Positions 1 to 9,807 of a stretch of 64,000 bases of DNA are shown in pieces. Under the pieces are notes generated by a model. It did not search any database. It worked only from the letters and a program-made list of their open reading frames with translations, and was not told where the DNA came from. The stretch is from Sphingomonas hankookensis (GTDB lineage Bacteria > Pseudomonadota > Alphaproteobacteria > Sphingomonadales > Sphingomonadaceae), in the NCBI RefSeq assembly GCF_022664465.1, contig NZ_JAKREV010000006.1, positions 186,001 to 250,000 of the forward strand, written 5' to 3'. Position 1 is the first letter of the stretch; each line of letters opens with the position of its first letter. The translations under genes were made by a program, and so were the position numbers.

Positions 1-1870
1 GGGCAGCTTTGCGGGCGAGATGGAGGCGCGGCGCTATACCAGCGCGGGGTTCGACATCGACAATCCGGAAATCGCGCAGCTGCGCTGGCTGGTCGACCAG
101 ATCCTGAAATTCCCCCGGCATCTGTCGCAGCATGTCGGCGGATTCGTGCTGACGCAGGGGCGGCTGGACGAGATGGTGCCGATCCATAACGGCGCGATGG
201 CGGGGCGGACCTTCATCGAATGGGACAAGGACGATATCGACGCGCTGGGGCTGATGAAGGTCGACGTGCTGGCGCTGGGCATGCTGACCTGCATCCGCAA
301 GGCGTTCGACCTGCTGCGGCGGCATGATCTGGGCGAGCATGACCTGACCGTCGATCTGAAGGCCGACGACCAGGAGGTCTATGAGATGCTGCACAAGGGC
401 GACAGCATCGGCGTGTTCCAGGTCGAGAGCCGTGCGCAGATGAACATGCTGCCCCGCCTGAAGCCGATCAGCCTGTACGACCTGTCGGTGCAGGTCGCGA
501 TCGTGCGGCCGGGGCCGATCGAGGGGGACATGGTCCATCCCTATCTGCGGCGGCGTGCCGCGAAGGAGGTGGTGACCTATCCCTCGCCCAAACCGCCGCA
601 TGATCCCAACGAATTGAAGACGCTGCTGGACAAGACCTATGGCGTGCCGCTGTTCCAGGAACAGGTGATGAAGCTCGCCATCGTCGCCGCCGATTTCAAA
701 CCCGGCGAGGCGAACGAACTGCGTCGGGCGATGGCGACGTTCCGCAATCCCGGCACGATCCAGAAGCTGCGGAGGAAGCTGATCGATGGCATGACGCGGC
801 GGGGGTACGAACCCGACTTCGCCGAACGCTGCTTTCGCCAGATCGAGGGGTTCGGCAGCTATGGCTTTCCCGAGAGCCATGCGCTGTCGTTCGCGCGGCT
901 GGTCTATGTGTCGTCGTGGATCAAGTGCCATCACCCGGCGGTGTTCGCCTGTGCGCTGCTCAATTCGCAGCCGATGGGGTTTTATGCGCCGGCGCAGATC
1001 GTGCGCGATGCGCGCGACCATGGTGTCGAGGTGCGCGGCATCGATGTGAATGTCAGCGGGTGGGACAATGCGCTGGAAGGGACACCCCTCGCGCTCAGGC
1101 TCGGCTTTCGGCAGATGGATGGGTTTCGCGAGCGCTGGGCAGACGCGATCGCCGCCGCGCGGCCCTTTGCCAGTGTCGAGGAACTGGCGCGGCGGGCGCG
1201 GTTGCCGCAGCGGGCGCTGCGACTGCTGGCCGATGCCGATGCGTTCCGGTCGATCGGGTACGACCGGCGCGAGGCGTTGTGGGAGGTGCGGCGCACGCCC
1301 GATGCCGAGCTGCCGCTGTTCGCCCACGCCCGCGCCGCCGAACTGGGCGCGGAACCGGAGATGACGCTGCCCGCGATGCCCGATGTCGAGCATGTCGTGA
1401 CCGATTACCAGACGCTGCGCCTGTCGCTGAAAGGCCATCCGCTGCAATTCCTGCGCGATCGGCTGACGCGGATGGGGGTGACGAGTTGCGCCGGGATCAT
1501 GGGGGCTAAGGCGGGGAGCAAGGTGATCGCCGCCGGCCTCGTCCTCGTCCGGCAGCGACCGGGCAAGGGCAATGCGATCTTCGTCACGCTGGAGGACGAT
1601 ACCGGCATCACCAACGTCGTGCTGTGGGCGCGGCTGTTCGAGGCGTATCGGCGCGAGGTGATGGGCGCGCGGCTGATGCTGGTCGAGGGCGAGGTGCAGC
1701 GCAGCCGCGAGGGTATCGTCCACCTGATGGGCGCGCAGGTGCGCGATCGCAGCGACCTGCTCGACACGCTGGGCGAGGCGGCGCCGGCGGGGAGCGAGGC
1801 GGTCCGCCCGATCGCGTCGCGCCACCCGCGCGACGTGCGGCTGGTGCCCAAGTCGCGCGATTTCCACTGA
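1..1870 (+). CDS. dnaE2: Error-prone DNA polymerase DnaE2 (ImuC), C-terminal part
   Basis: The open frame enters from the left edge (first full codon at base 2) and gives about 622 residues, so the PHP and early palm regions lie outside. DnaE2 is the alpha-subunit-like polymerase used with ImuA/ImuB for SOS translesion synthesis. The visible part matches the C-terminal two thirds: palm/fingers text VDVLALGMLTCIRKAFDLL, the block DKTYGVPLFQEQVM, then GFGSYGFPESHALSFARLVY and KCHHPAVFACALLNSQPMGF, which are typical of DnaE-type enzymes. A C-terminal OB-fold follows (NVVLWARLFEAYRREVMGAR). The PESHA and QPMGFY text fits DnaE2 better than replicative DnaE1. imuA and imuB would be expected just upstream, outside the window. 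It ends with TGA before a 31-nt-arm inverted repeat. Confidence 0.93.
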   Translation, partial: GSFAGEMEARRYTSAGFDIDNPEIAQLRWLVDQILKFPRHLSQHVGGFVLTQGRLDEMVPIHNGAMAGRTFIEWDKDDIDALGLMKVDVLALGMLTCIRKAFDLLRRHDLGEHDLTVDLKADDQEVYEMLHKGDSIGVFQVESRAQMNMLPRLKPISLYDLSVQVAIVRPGPIEGDMVHPYLRRRAAKEVVTYPSPKPPHDPNELKTLLDKTYGVPLFQEQVMKLAIVAADFKPGEANELRRAMATFRNPGTIQKLRRKLIDGMTRRGYEPDFAERCFRQIEGFGSYGFPESHALSFARLVYVSSWIKCHHPAVFACALLNSQPMGFYAPAQIVRDARDHGVEVRGIDVNVSGWDNALEGTPLALRLGFRQMDGFRERWADAIAAARPFASVEELARRARLPQRALRLLADADAFRSIGYDRREALWEVRRTPDAELPLFAHARAAELGAEPEMTLPAMPDVEHVVTDYQTLRLSLKGHPLQFLRDRLTRMGVTSCAGIMGAKAGSKVIAAGLVLVRQRPGKGNAIFVTLEDDTGITNVVLWARLFEAYRREVMGARLMLVEGEVQRSREGIVHLMGAQVRDRSDLLDTLGEAAPAGSEAVRPIASRHPRDVRLVPKSRDFH

Positions 1871-1920
1871 CAGCCCATGCCCGCCGCGGGTAGGACGGGG
1901 CGGATCGGACAGGTTCATCA

Positions 1921-2001
1921 TCACCCCGGACTTGATCCGGGGTCCCGCTTCCTTTCCCGGCCGTAGAGAAGAAGCGGGACCCCGGGTCAAGCCCGGGGTG
2001 A
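1921..2001. repeat. Inverted repeat with 31-nt arms
   Basis: Arms at 1921-1951 and 1971-2001 are near-perfect reverse complements, each holding the CCCCGG-N-CCGGGG type core. It lies between dnaE2 and the kinase gene and ends about 15 bases before the kinase start, so it could act as a dnaE2 terminator or shape the kinase leader. Same general family as the other CCGGGGTGACG-ended repeats in the window. Confidence 0.85.
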
Positions 2002-2015
2002 CGCAGGGGGGATGC

Positions 2016-5000
2016 ATGAACGGGTTGCTGCTGTTCGTCGTCGCGATCGGCTATGCCGCGCTGCTGTTTGCGGTCGCTTGGGGCGTGCGGCGGCGGGGCA
2101 TGCGCGCCCGCGACCGGCGGGTCGTCTATACGCTGGGGCTGGCGGTCTATTGCAGCAGCTGGACGTTCAACGGCGCGGTCGGCAGCGCGGTGGCCGATGG
2201 CTGGGCGTATCTGCCGATCTATCTGGGGCCGATCCTGTTGTTCGCGGGCGGCAGGCGGTTGCTGGTGCGGTTGGTGGGCGCGGTGCAGGCCGATGGGGCG
2301 ACATCGATCGCCGATTTCATCGGCGGGCGGTTCTCGCGCAGCCGCGGCGTCGCGGCGCTGGTCACGCTGATCGCGCTGATCGGTACGATACCCTATGTCG
2401 CGTTGCAGCTGCGGTCGGTCGCGACCAGCTATGCCGCGCTGTCGGGGATGGGCGATGCGACGGGGCCGATGATCGCGACCGCGCTGCTGCTTGCCGGGTT
2501 CGCCGTCGCGTTCGGGACGCGGGGACAGGCGAAGGCGGATAGCGGGCTGCTGGCGGCGGTGGCGGTCGAGTCGCTGGTCAAGCTGGCGGCGTTCGTCGCG
2601 GTGGCGGGGTTCGCGGTGTGGCTGGTGATGCAGGCGGCGCCGGCCGATCGCAGTGCGGGCGTCGCGCGGCTGGCGGGCGGGTTCGCGCGGGCGCCGGCGA
2701 TCGCCGATTTCTGCGTCGCGACCGCGCTGGCGGCGGCGGCGATGCTGTGCCTGCCGCGGCAATTCCATGTGACGGTGATCGCCGCCGCCAGCCCCGACGA
2801 CCCGGCGCAGGCGCGCTGGCCGTTCGTCGCCTATCTGGCTGCTACCGCGCTGCTGGTCGTGCCGATCACGCTGGCGGCGCTGGTGCAGGGCGGGATCGCG
2901 CGGCCCGATTTGCTGGTCATCGCCATGCCGTTGGCAGCGGGCGCGCCGGTCGTCGCGCTGCTGGGGTTCGTCGGCGGGTTTTCGGCGGCAACGGCGATGG
3001 TGGTCGTGGAGACGGTCGCGCTGGCGACGATGGTGTCGAACGACCTGATCGCGCCGCTGCTGCTGCGCAGTCCGCGCATGGCCCGCGCGGCGCATGTCGG
3101 GCGGACATTGCTGTGGGTGCGCCGCGGAGTGATCGGCGGGATCATCGGCGTCGCGCTGCTGACCGCGCTGTTGATCCCGGCAACGCGCGGGCTGGCGTCG
3201 ATCGGCCTCGTCGCCTTTGCCGCGATGGCGCAGTTTGCGCCGGCGCTGCTGCTGGCGGTGGCGGGCGGGGGGCGCGATCCGCTGGCGGCGAAGGCGGGGC
3301 TGGCGACGGGCCTTGCGGGGTGGACGCTGCTGCTGTTCGTGCCGACGCTGAGCGGTGCGACGTTGCCGATCCCGGCGCTGGCGGGGATGGGGGCGGTCGC
3401 CACGGGGGCGGTGGTAACGCTGGCCGCGAACCTGATCGTCCATGCGATCGTCGCCACCTCGCGTGCGCCGCGCCTGCCGTTCGTGCGCGACGACCGGGTG
3501 CCGCCGGTGCGCGACCTGCCCGAGCTGACGCAGCTGGTCGCGCGCTTCGTGGGCGAGGAGCGGGCGCAGGCCGAGCTGGGCACGGGTACCCATGTCGATT
3601 CCCGCGCCGCCAGGCGGGCCGAACGGCTGGTGGCGCAGGTGGTCGGCGTGTCGTCGGCGCGGCGGCTGGTGGCGTCGGCGCTGTCGGGCGAGGGGCTGGG
3701 CGCGGACGACGTCGCGCGGATGCTGGATGCCAGCGGACAGAGCCTGCAATTTTCCAAGGGGCTGCTGGCCGCGACGCTGGAGCATATCGATCCGGGGGTC
3801 AGCGTGGTCGATGCCGAGCTGAACCTCGTCGCGTGGAACCAGCGATACCTCGACCTGTTCGGCTTTCCGCCGGGCATGATCCGGGTCGGCGCCCCGGTGG
3901 CCGATGCGATCGCGTTCAATGCGCTGCGCGGCGATTGCGGGCCGGGCGAGGTCGACGACCATGTCGCCCGGCGGCTGGCGCATATGCGGCGGGGCACGCG
4001 GCACGGGTTCGAGCGGGTGCGGAACGACGGGCGGGTGTTGAAGACTGTCGGCGGGCCGATGCCGGGCGGCGGCTACGTCATGTGCTTTTCGGACATAACC
4101 GCCGAGGCGCAGGCGCTGCGCGCGGTGGAGACGGCGCGCGCCGATCTGGAGCGGCGGGTCGAGGAGCGGACGCGGGCGCTGTCGGATGCGAACGCCGCGC
4201 TGGCGCGGGCGACGGCGGACAAGACCCGGTTCCTCGCCGCCGCGAGCCATGACCTGTTGCAGCCGCTGCACGCCGCGCGACTGTTCACCGCGGCGCTGGC
4301 GCGCGGGGCGGACGATAGGGCCAAGCCGCTGGCCGAGCGGATCGACCAGTCGATCGCGGCGGCCGACCAGCTGCTGCGGGCGCTGCTCGATATCTCGAAG
4401 CTCGACGCCGGGGGGATCGTGCCGGTGGCGACGCGGTTCGGGGTGCGCGACCTGCTGGTCGAGCTGGTCGACAGCTTTGCCGATCAGGCGCGGGCCAAGG
4501 GGCTGACGCTGCGGCTGGCGCCGGGGGATGCGGTGGTCGCGACCGACCGGGTGCTGCTGCGATCGATCGTGCAGAACCTGCTGGGCAATGCCGTGCGCTA
4601 TACCGCGCGGGGCGGGGTGGTGATCGGGGTGCGGCGGCGGGGCGGCGTCGCGCGGATCGAGGTGGTCGACAGCGGGCCGGGCATTGTGGAAAGCGACCGG
4701 GCGCGGGTGTTTCGCGAGTTCGAGCGGCTGGCCAATGCCGAGGATGCCGGGCTGGGCCTCGGCCTCGCCATCGTTGCGCGGACCGCGGCGTTGCTGGGGG
4801 CGGGCGTCGACCTCGACAGCCGGGTCGGGCGGGGCAGTCGCTTTGCGGTGACGCTGCCGCTGGCCGAGGGGGCGGTGGCGGCCGTGCCGGTACGGGCGGC
4901 GGCGCGTGAGGTCGGGCCGTTGTCGTGCCTGATCGTCGACGACGATGCCGGGGTGCGGCGGGCGATGGCGGCGCTGGCCGGGAGCCGGGGGCATGCGGTG

Positions 5001-5267
5001 CGCGTCGCCGCAACGGTCGAAGAGGCGCTGGCCGGGGTGGCGGAGGAGGTGGCGTTCGTCGACCACGACCTGGGTGGGGAGGTCGACGGGCTGGCGCTGA
5101 TCGCGCGGTTGCGGGCGGCGCGGCCGGGGTTGCGCGCGGCGCTGGTGACGGCGGATGCCAGCCGGACGCTGGCCGAGGCGGCGGAAGGTGCGGGGGTGGC
5201 GGTGTTGCTGAAGCCGTTGTCGGGGGAGGCGTTCGATGCGTGGGTCGCCGCGCCGGGTAAGGCGTAG
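2016..5267 (+). CDS. CrbS-like hybrid sensor histidine kinase with SLC5-type symporter domain
   Basis: A 1083-residue membrane sensor. Residues 1 to about 490 form a multi-spanning sodium:solute-symporter-like domain (start MNGLLLFVVAIGYAALLFAV). A PAS region follows at about 585-700 (GVSVVDAELNLVAWNQRYLD), then HisKA with the phospho-accepting His745 in AASHDLLQPLH, an HATPase domain with N-box QNLLGNAVRY (about 850-867), and a C-terminal receiver (about 970-1083) with Asp1016 in FVDHDLGG. This order is that of CrbS, which controls acetyl-CoA synthetase through the response regulator CrbR. Start ATG 2016 follows a purine-rich CAGGGGGG; the longer frame runs back into a repeat. A LuxR-type regulator and acs lie 2-4 kb away. 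Its last codons, including the stop, lie in the first copy of a 151-bp tandem repeat. The ligand is inferred, not shown. Confidence 0.88.
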   Translation: MNGLLLFVVAIGYAALLFAVAWGVRRRGMRARDRRVVYTLGLAVYCSSWTFNGAVGSAVADGWAYLPIYLGPILLFAGGRRLLVRLVGAVQADGATSIADFIGGRFSRSRGVAALVTLIALIGTIPYVALQLRSVATSYAALSGMGDATGPMIATALLLAGFAVAFGTRGQAKADSGLLAAVAVESLVKLAAFVAVAGFAVWLVMQAAPADRSAGVARLAGGFARAPAIADFCVATALAAAAMLCLPRQFHVTVIAAASPDDPAQARWPFVAYLAATALLVVPITLAALVQGGIARPDLLVIAMPLAAGAPVVALLGFVGGFSAATAMVVVETVALATMVSNDLIAPLLLRSPRMARAAHVGRTLLWVRRGVIGGIIGVALLTALLIPATRGLASIGLVAFAAMAQFAPALLLAVAGGGRDPLAAKAGLATGLAGWTLLLFVPTLSGATLPIPALAGMGAVATGAVVTLAANLIVHAIVATSRAPRLPFVRDDRVPPVRDLPELTQLVARFVGEERAQAELGTGTHVDSRAARRAERLVAQVVGVSSARRLVASALSGEGLGADDVARMLDASGQSLQFSKGLLAATLEHIDPGVSVVDAELNLVAWNQRYLDLFGFPPGMIRVGAPVADAIAFNALRGDCGPGEVDDHVARRLAHMRRGTRHGFERVRNDGRVLKTVGGPMPGGGYVMCFSDITAEAQALRAVETARADLERRVEERTRALSDANAALARATADKTRFLAAASHDLLQPLHAARLFTAALARGADDRAKPLAERIDQSIAAADQLLRALLDISKLDAGGIVPVATRFGVRDLLVELVDSFADQARAKGLTLRLAPGDAVVATDRVLLRSIVQNLLGNAVRYTARGGVVIGVRRRGGVARIEVVDSGPGIVESDRARVFREFERLANAEDAGLGLGLAIVARTAALLGAGVDLDSRVGRGSRFAVTLPLAEGAVAAVPVRAAAREVGPLSCLIVDDDAGVRRAMAALAGSRGHAVRVAATVEEALAGVAEEVAFVDHDLGGEVDGLALIARLRAARPGLRAALVTADASRTLAEAAEGAGVAVLLKPLSGEAFDAWVAAPGKA

Positions 5268-5702
5268 CGAAGCTACGGCAAGCCAGAAAGGCGCGGCCGG
5301 CCGGCGGCGCGGAAAGCGCCGTCCGACGACGCGGGCTTTGCCCGTGGCGGGGCTGGAATGTCCACCATGTGGTCAAAGTTCACGAAGTTCACACTCGCGC
5401 CGCGCCGGGCAAGGCGTAGCGCAGCTAGGCCGAGCCAGAAGGCGCGGCCGGCCGGCGGCGCGGGAAGCGCCGTCCGACGACGCGGGCTCTGCCCGTGGCG
5501 GGGCTGGAATGTCCACCATGTGGTCAAAGTTCACGAAGTTCACACTCGCGCCGCGCCGGGCAAGGCGTAGCGAAGCTAGGCCGAGCCAGAAGGCGCGGCC
5601 GGCCGGCGGCGCTGGCAGCGCCGCCCGACGACGCGGGCTTTGCCCGTGGCGGGGCCGGGAATGTCCACGATGTGGTCAAAGTTCACGAAGTTCACACTCG
5701 CC
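5249..5702. repeat. Three tandem copies of a ~151-bp repeat
   Basis: Copies start at about 5249, 5401 and 5552 and are almost identical. Each begins CGCGCCGGG-YAAGGCGTAGCG, contains GCGGCCGGCCGGCGGCGC, and ends with two AAGTTCAC octamers plus ACTCGC. The first copy overlaps the 3' end of the kinase gene and supplies its TAG stop. Spacing and unit size are not CRISPR-like. The AAGTTCAC ending recurs at 40670 and 53194. Confidence 0.92.
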
Positions 5703-5904
5703 GCGGTTTGCGGCGTACTTCGCAGCAGGTCGGTGGTCGGCTGTGCGGCGGCGGTTGCGTGTCCTCACGGGGAGATCCCAGCCTTCGCTGGGATGACGTC
5801 AGGACCGGAGAGTCGGGCACGACCGGCAGGTATCGACGGTAGGAAAGAGCGGACCCGCAGCGTTGCAGGGAATGCGCGTGTAGGAAAGGCGTTTGCCGCG
5901 AACG
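5703..5904. other. Rest of the kinase/hydrolase convergent gap
   Basis: No convincing gene. It holds a short hairpin (ATCCCAGC-CTTC-GCTGGGAT, 5775-5794) ending in GATGACG, and two copies of GTAGGAAAG (5839 and 5880), a decamer that also follows the AAGTTCAC motif at two other loci. The gap lies between two converging genes, so the hairpin may stop transcription from both sides. Confidence 0.6.
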
Positions 5905-6888
5905 CTACCGTCGTTCCGCCGGGGCACGGGTAATCAGGTCCGCCAGCGCCGCCGGTTGTTCGACATGGACGAAATGCCCCGCCGCGGGGATGGTCACGAC
6001 CTTGCCGCCGGCCTGTTCGACGGCGTGCAGTTCCTGCGGGCTGGTGACGTGATCGCCGTCGCCGCGGACCAGCAGCAGCGGCCCCTTCCACGCGGCGATC
6101 GACGACAGCATCGGTTGCCGCGTCGAAGGCTGAGCCAGCAGCGCCTTGCCCGGCACCGCGCCCTGTGCCCAGCGGGCGTCGGGCAGGCCGGCGGTGGCGG
6201 CGAGGCGTGTGAAGATATCGCGGTTCTGCGGCGCGCTGACATAGAGGTCCTGACGGCGCGGCCCCAGCGCGGCGAGCGTTCGGTCCATGGCGGCGATGAA
6301 GCGGTCGTCGAACGGTGTCGCCGGGTTTGCGAGGCGGTTCGCTTCGAGTGCGGCGGCAACGTCGCGTCCGTTGAGGGCCTGTGCCGCCGCGGCGCATAGC
6401 CAGCGGAACGAACTGGCGAGATCGATCGAAGGACATTCGAGGATAAGCCGCGTGACCCGGTCGGGATGCGCCAGGGCATAGCGCAGTGCGACCATGCCGC
6501 CGAAGCTGTGCCCGAGCAGCTGCCAGCGCGGGATCGCCAGCGCCGAACGGACCGCTTCGAAATCGGCGATGAGGTCGTCGACGGTGACGCGGGTTCCGGC
6601 AGCGATCGGATCGGAGCGTAGCACGCCGCGCTGGTCGACGCTGACCAGCCGCAGCTTTCCCGCCAGCACCGGTTTCATATAGCGTTCGAAATCGAGCGCG
6701 CCGATGCCCGGACCGCCATGGACGTAGAGCAGGACCGGGGCGTCGCGCGGTCCGCTGTCGTCGACCCACAGCCGGGTTCCGCGGACCGGCAGCAGTGATC
6801 CGCCGGCGGCTGCGGCGGCGCGCGCGACGGGGATCGTCCCGGCGGCCAGGGTAGCTGCCATTCCCACGATCATGTCTCGTCGTTGCAT
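5905..6888 (-). CDS. Alpha/beta hydrolase, proline-iminopeptidase-like, exported
   Basis: A 327-residue protein starting MQRRDMIVGMAATLAAGTIP. The paired arginines and hydrophobic stretch look like a Tat-type or Sec signal peptide, so it probably acts in the periplasm. The fold is visible from YVHGGPGIGALDFERY (oxyanion HGGPG), VSVDQRG, the nucleophile elbow LLGHSFGGMVALRY (Ser) and the late AAGHFVHVEQP (His). HGGPG with DQRG is typical of proline iminopeptidase-like and related hydrolases; substrate unknown. ATG 6888 was chosen because GGGAG lies ten bases upstream and the signal peptide starts there. It sits between the CrbS-like kinase and CrbR-like regulator genes and shares the regulator's strand, 68 bases downstream of it. 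Confidence 0.85.
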   Translation of the reverse strand: MQRRDMIVGMAATLAAGTIPVARAAAAAGGSLLPVRGTRLWVDDSGPRDAPVLLYVHGGPGIGALDFERYMKPVLAGKLRLVSVDQRGVLRSDPIAAGTRVTVDDLIADFEAVRSALAIPRWQLLGHSFGGMVALRYALAHPDRVTRLILECPSIDLASSFRWLCAAAAQALNGRDVAAALEANRLANPATPFDDRFIAAMDRTLAALGPRRQDLYVSAPQNRDIFTRLAATAGLPDARWAQGAVPGKALLAQPSTRQPMLSSIAAWKGPLLLVRGDGDHVTSPQELHAVEQAGGKVVTIPAAGHFVHVEQPAALADLITRAPAERR

Positions 6889-6956
6889 GGTGCGGTGGCT
6901 CCCTTTGCACCATGGGTACCGCGAACGGCGCGATGCGCGCAATGTGCGGCCGGGCC

Positions 6957-7574
6957 TCAGCCCGTCACTTCCAGCCCCAGCGCGCCGGCGGCGACGGCGG
7001 CCTGGGTGCGGTTGCCGACGTCGAGCTTGCGCAGCAGTGCGGTCATATGGACCTTGACCGTTGCTTCGGCGATGCCGAGGTCGTGGGCGATCTGTTTGTT
7101 GAGACGCCCGGCGAGGACGCCGATCAGGACGCGGAGCTGCATCGGGGTGAGCGCGGCGACGCGGGCAGCGATGTCGTCTTGGTGGTCGGCGTCGGCGGGC
7201 ATGCGGTCGCCGTTCAGGGCGGCGGCGATGGCGGATTCGATCTGTTCGAGCGGGGCGTCCTTGCCGACGAAACCGACCGCGCCGAAGCGGGCGACCTGTC
7301 CGAACGCCGCCGCGCGGTCGGCGCCGGAGACGACGAGGATGGGGACGTCGGGCGCCTCGGCATGGAGCAGCGCCACGCCGCTATAGCCGACCGCGCCGGG
7401 CATGTTCAGGTCGAGCAGGATGAGGGCGAGGTCGCTGGCTTCGCGGACGGCCGTTACCGCGCGGTCGAGCGAGCCGGCCTCGACGATGTGCACGTCGGGG
7501 CGGACCTGGGTTACCGCCAGCGTCAGCGCTTGGCGGAACAGGGGGTGGTCGTCGGCGACGAGGATGGTGGTCAT
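6957..7574 (-). CDS. NarL/LuxR-family response regulator (CrbR-like)
   Basis: A 205-residue two-domain regulator. The receiver domain begins MTTILVADDHPLFRQAL (acidic pair at residues 8-9) and has the phospho-acceptor Asp in LILLDLNMPG. The C-terminal LuxR-type helix-turn-helix is read in LTPMQLRVLIGVLAGRLNKQ and IAEATVKVHMTALLRKL. ATG 7574 is preceded by AAAGGA five bases upstream, which favours it over the longer frame. It is transcribed in the same direction as acs, just downstream of acs, and lies near the symporter-type kinase. CrbR proteins activate acs on phosphorelay from CrbS, so the context suggests acs control. The link to this kinase is inferred from gene order. Confidence 0.88.
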   Translation of the reverse strand: MTTILVADDHPLFRQALTLAVTQVRPDVHIVEAGSLDRAVTAVREASDLALILLDLNMPGAVGYSGVALLHAEAPDVPILVVSGADRAAAFGQVARFGAVGFVGKDAPLEQIESAIAAALNGDRMPADADHQDDIAARVAALTPMQLRVLIGVLAGRLNKQIAHDLGIAEATVKVHMTALLRKLDVGNRTQAAVAAGALGLEVTG

Positions 7575-7591
7575 TACGTCCTTTCCGGTCG

Positions 7592-7685
7592 CCCTCACCC
7601 TTCCGCGGCTTCGCCGCTCCTTCCCTCTCCCAGAGGGAGAGGGAAGGGGCCCGCCCGGTGCAGCCGGGTGGGAAGGGTGAGGGTG
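7592..7685. repeat. CCCTCAC/GTGAGGG palindromic repeat
   Basis: A long imperfect palindrome opening CCCTCACCCTTCC and closing GGAAGGGTGAGGGTG, with inner hairpins CTCTCCC-AGA-GGGAGAG and CACCGGGCGG-type arms. It lies between acs and the regulator gene. A close copy is at 14870-14963 and a shorter one at 26188-26241. It may attenuate read-through from acs. Confidence 0.85.
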
Positions 7686-7712
7686 ATCTGCTCGCCGTCA
7701 GCTAGACTTTTT

Positions 7713-9647
<1,935 letters not shown>

Positions 9648-9706
9648 ATCGCTCTCCTGTGCGCCTGATGTGCGGTCGCAGGCGCGCGCGTCAAGCGCCA
9701 CGCGGC

Positions 9707-9722
9707 TACGACCAAGGTCGTA
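9707..9722. promoter_or_regulatory. Candidate response-regulator site: perfect 7-bp inverted repeat
   Basis: TACGACC-AA-GGTCGTA lies 60 bases upstream of the acs start and 86 bases upstream of the divergent transporter start. Dimers of NarL/LuxR-type regulators often bind inverted heptamers of this size, so it is a natural candidate for the CrbR-like protein encoded next to acs. The assignment is inference; no consensus for this organism was tested. Confidence 0.45.
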
Positions 9723-9807
9723 CTGGCCGCCATGGCGCGCGGACATGACACTGGCGCGGCACGAGGTGTGGCGACAGACTGCACCGGAAAAACGAGAGGA
9801 TGCCGCC

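Noticed and set aside
1608..5066. 1152-codon open frame antisense to the kinase gene
   Set aside because: Low-complexity Arg/Pro/His-rich translation typical of a shadow frame in GC-rich DNA; the sense frame has clear domains.
5249..5702. CRISPR array
   Set aside because: Units are about 151 bp, contiguous and without unique spacers; no cas genes.
5236..5796. Frame through the tandem repeats (repeated Arg/Gly/Ala text)
   Set aside because: It only translates the repeat units; no ribosome site and no family.
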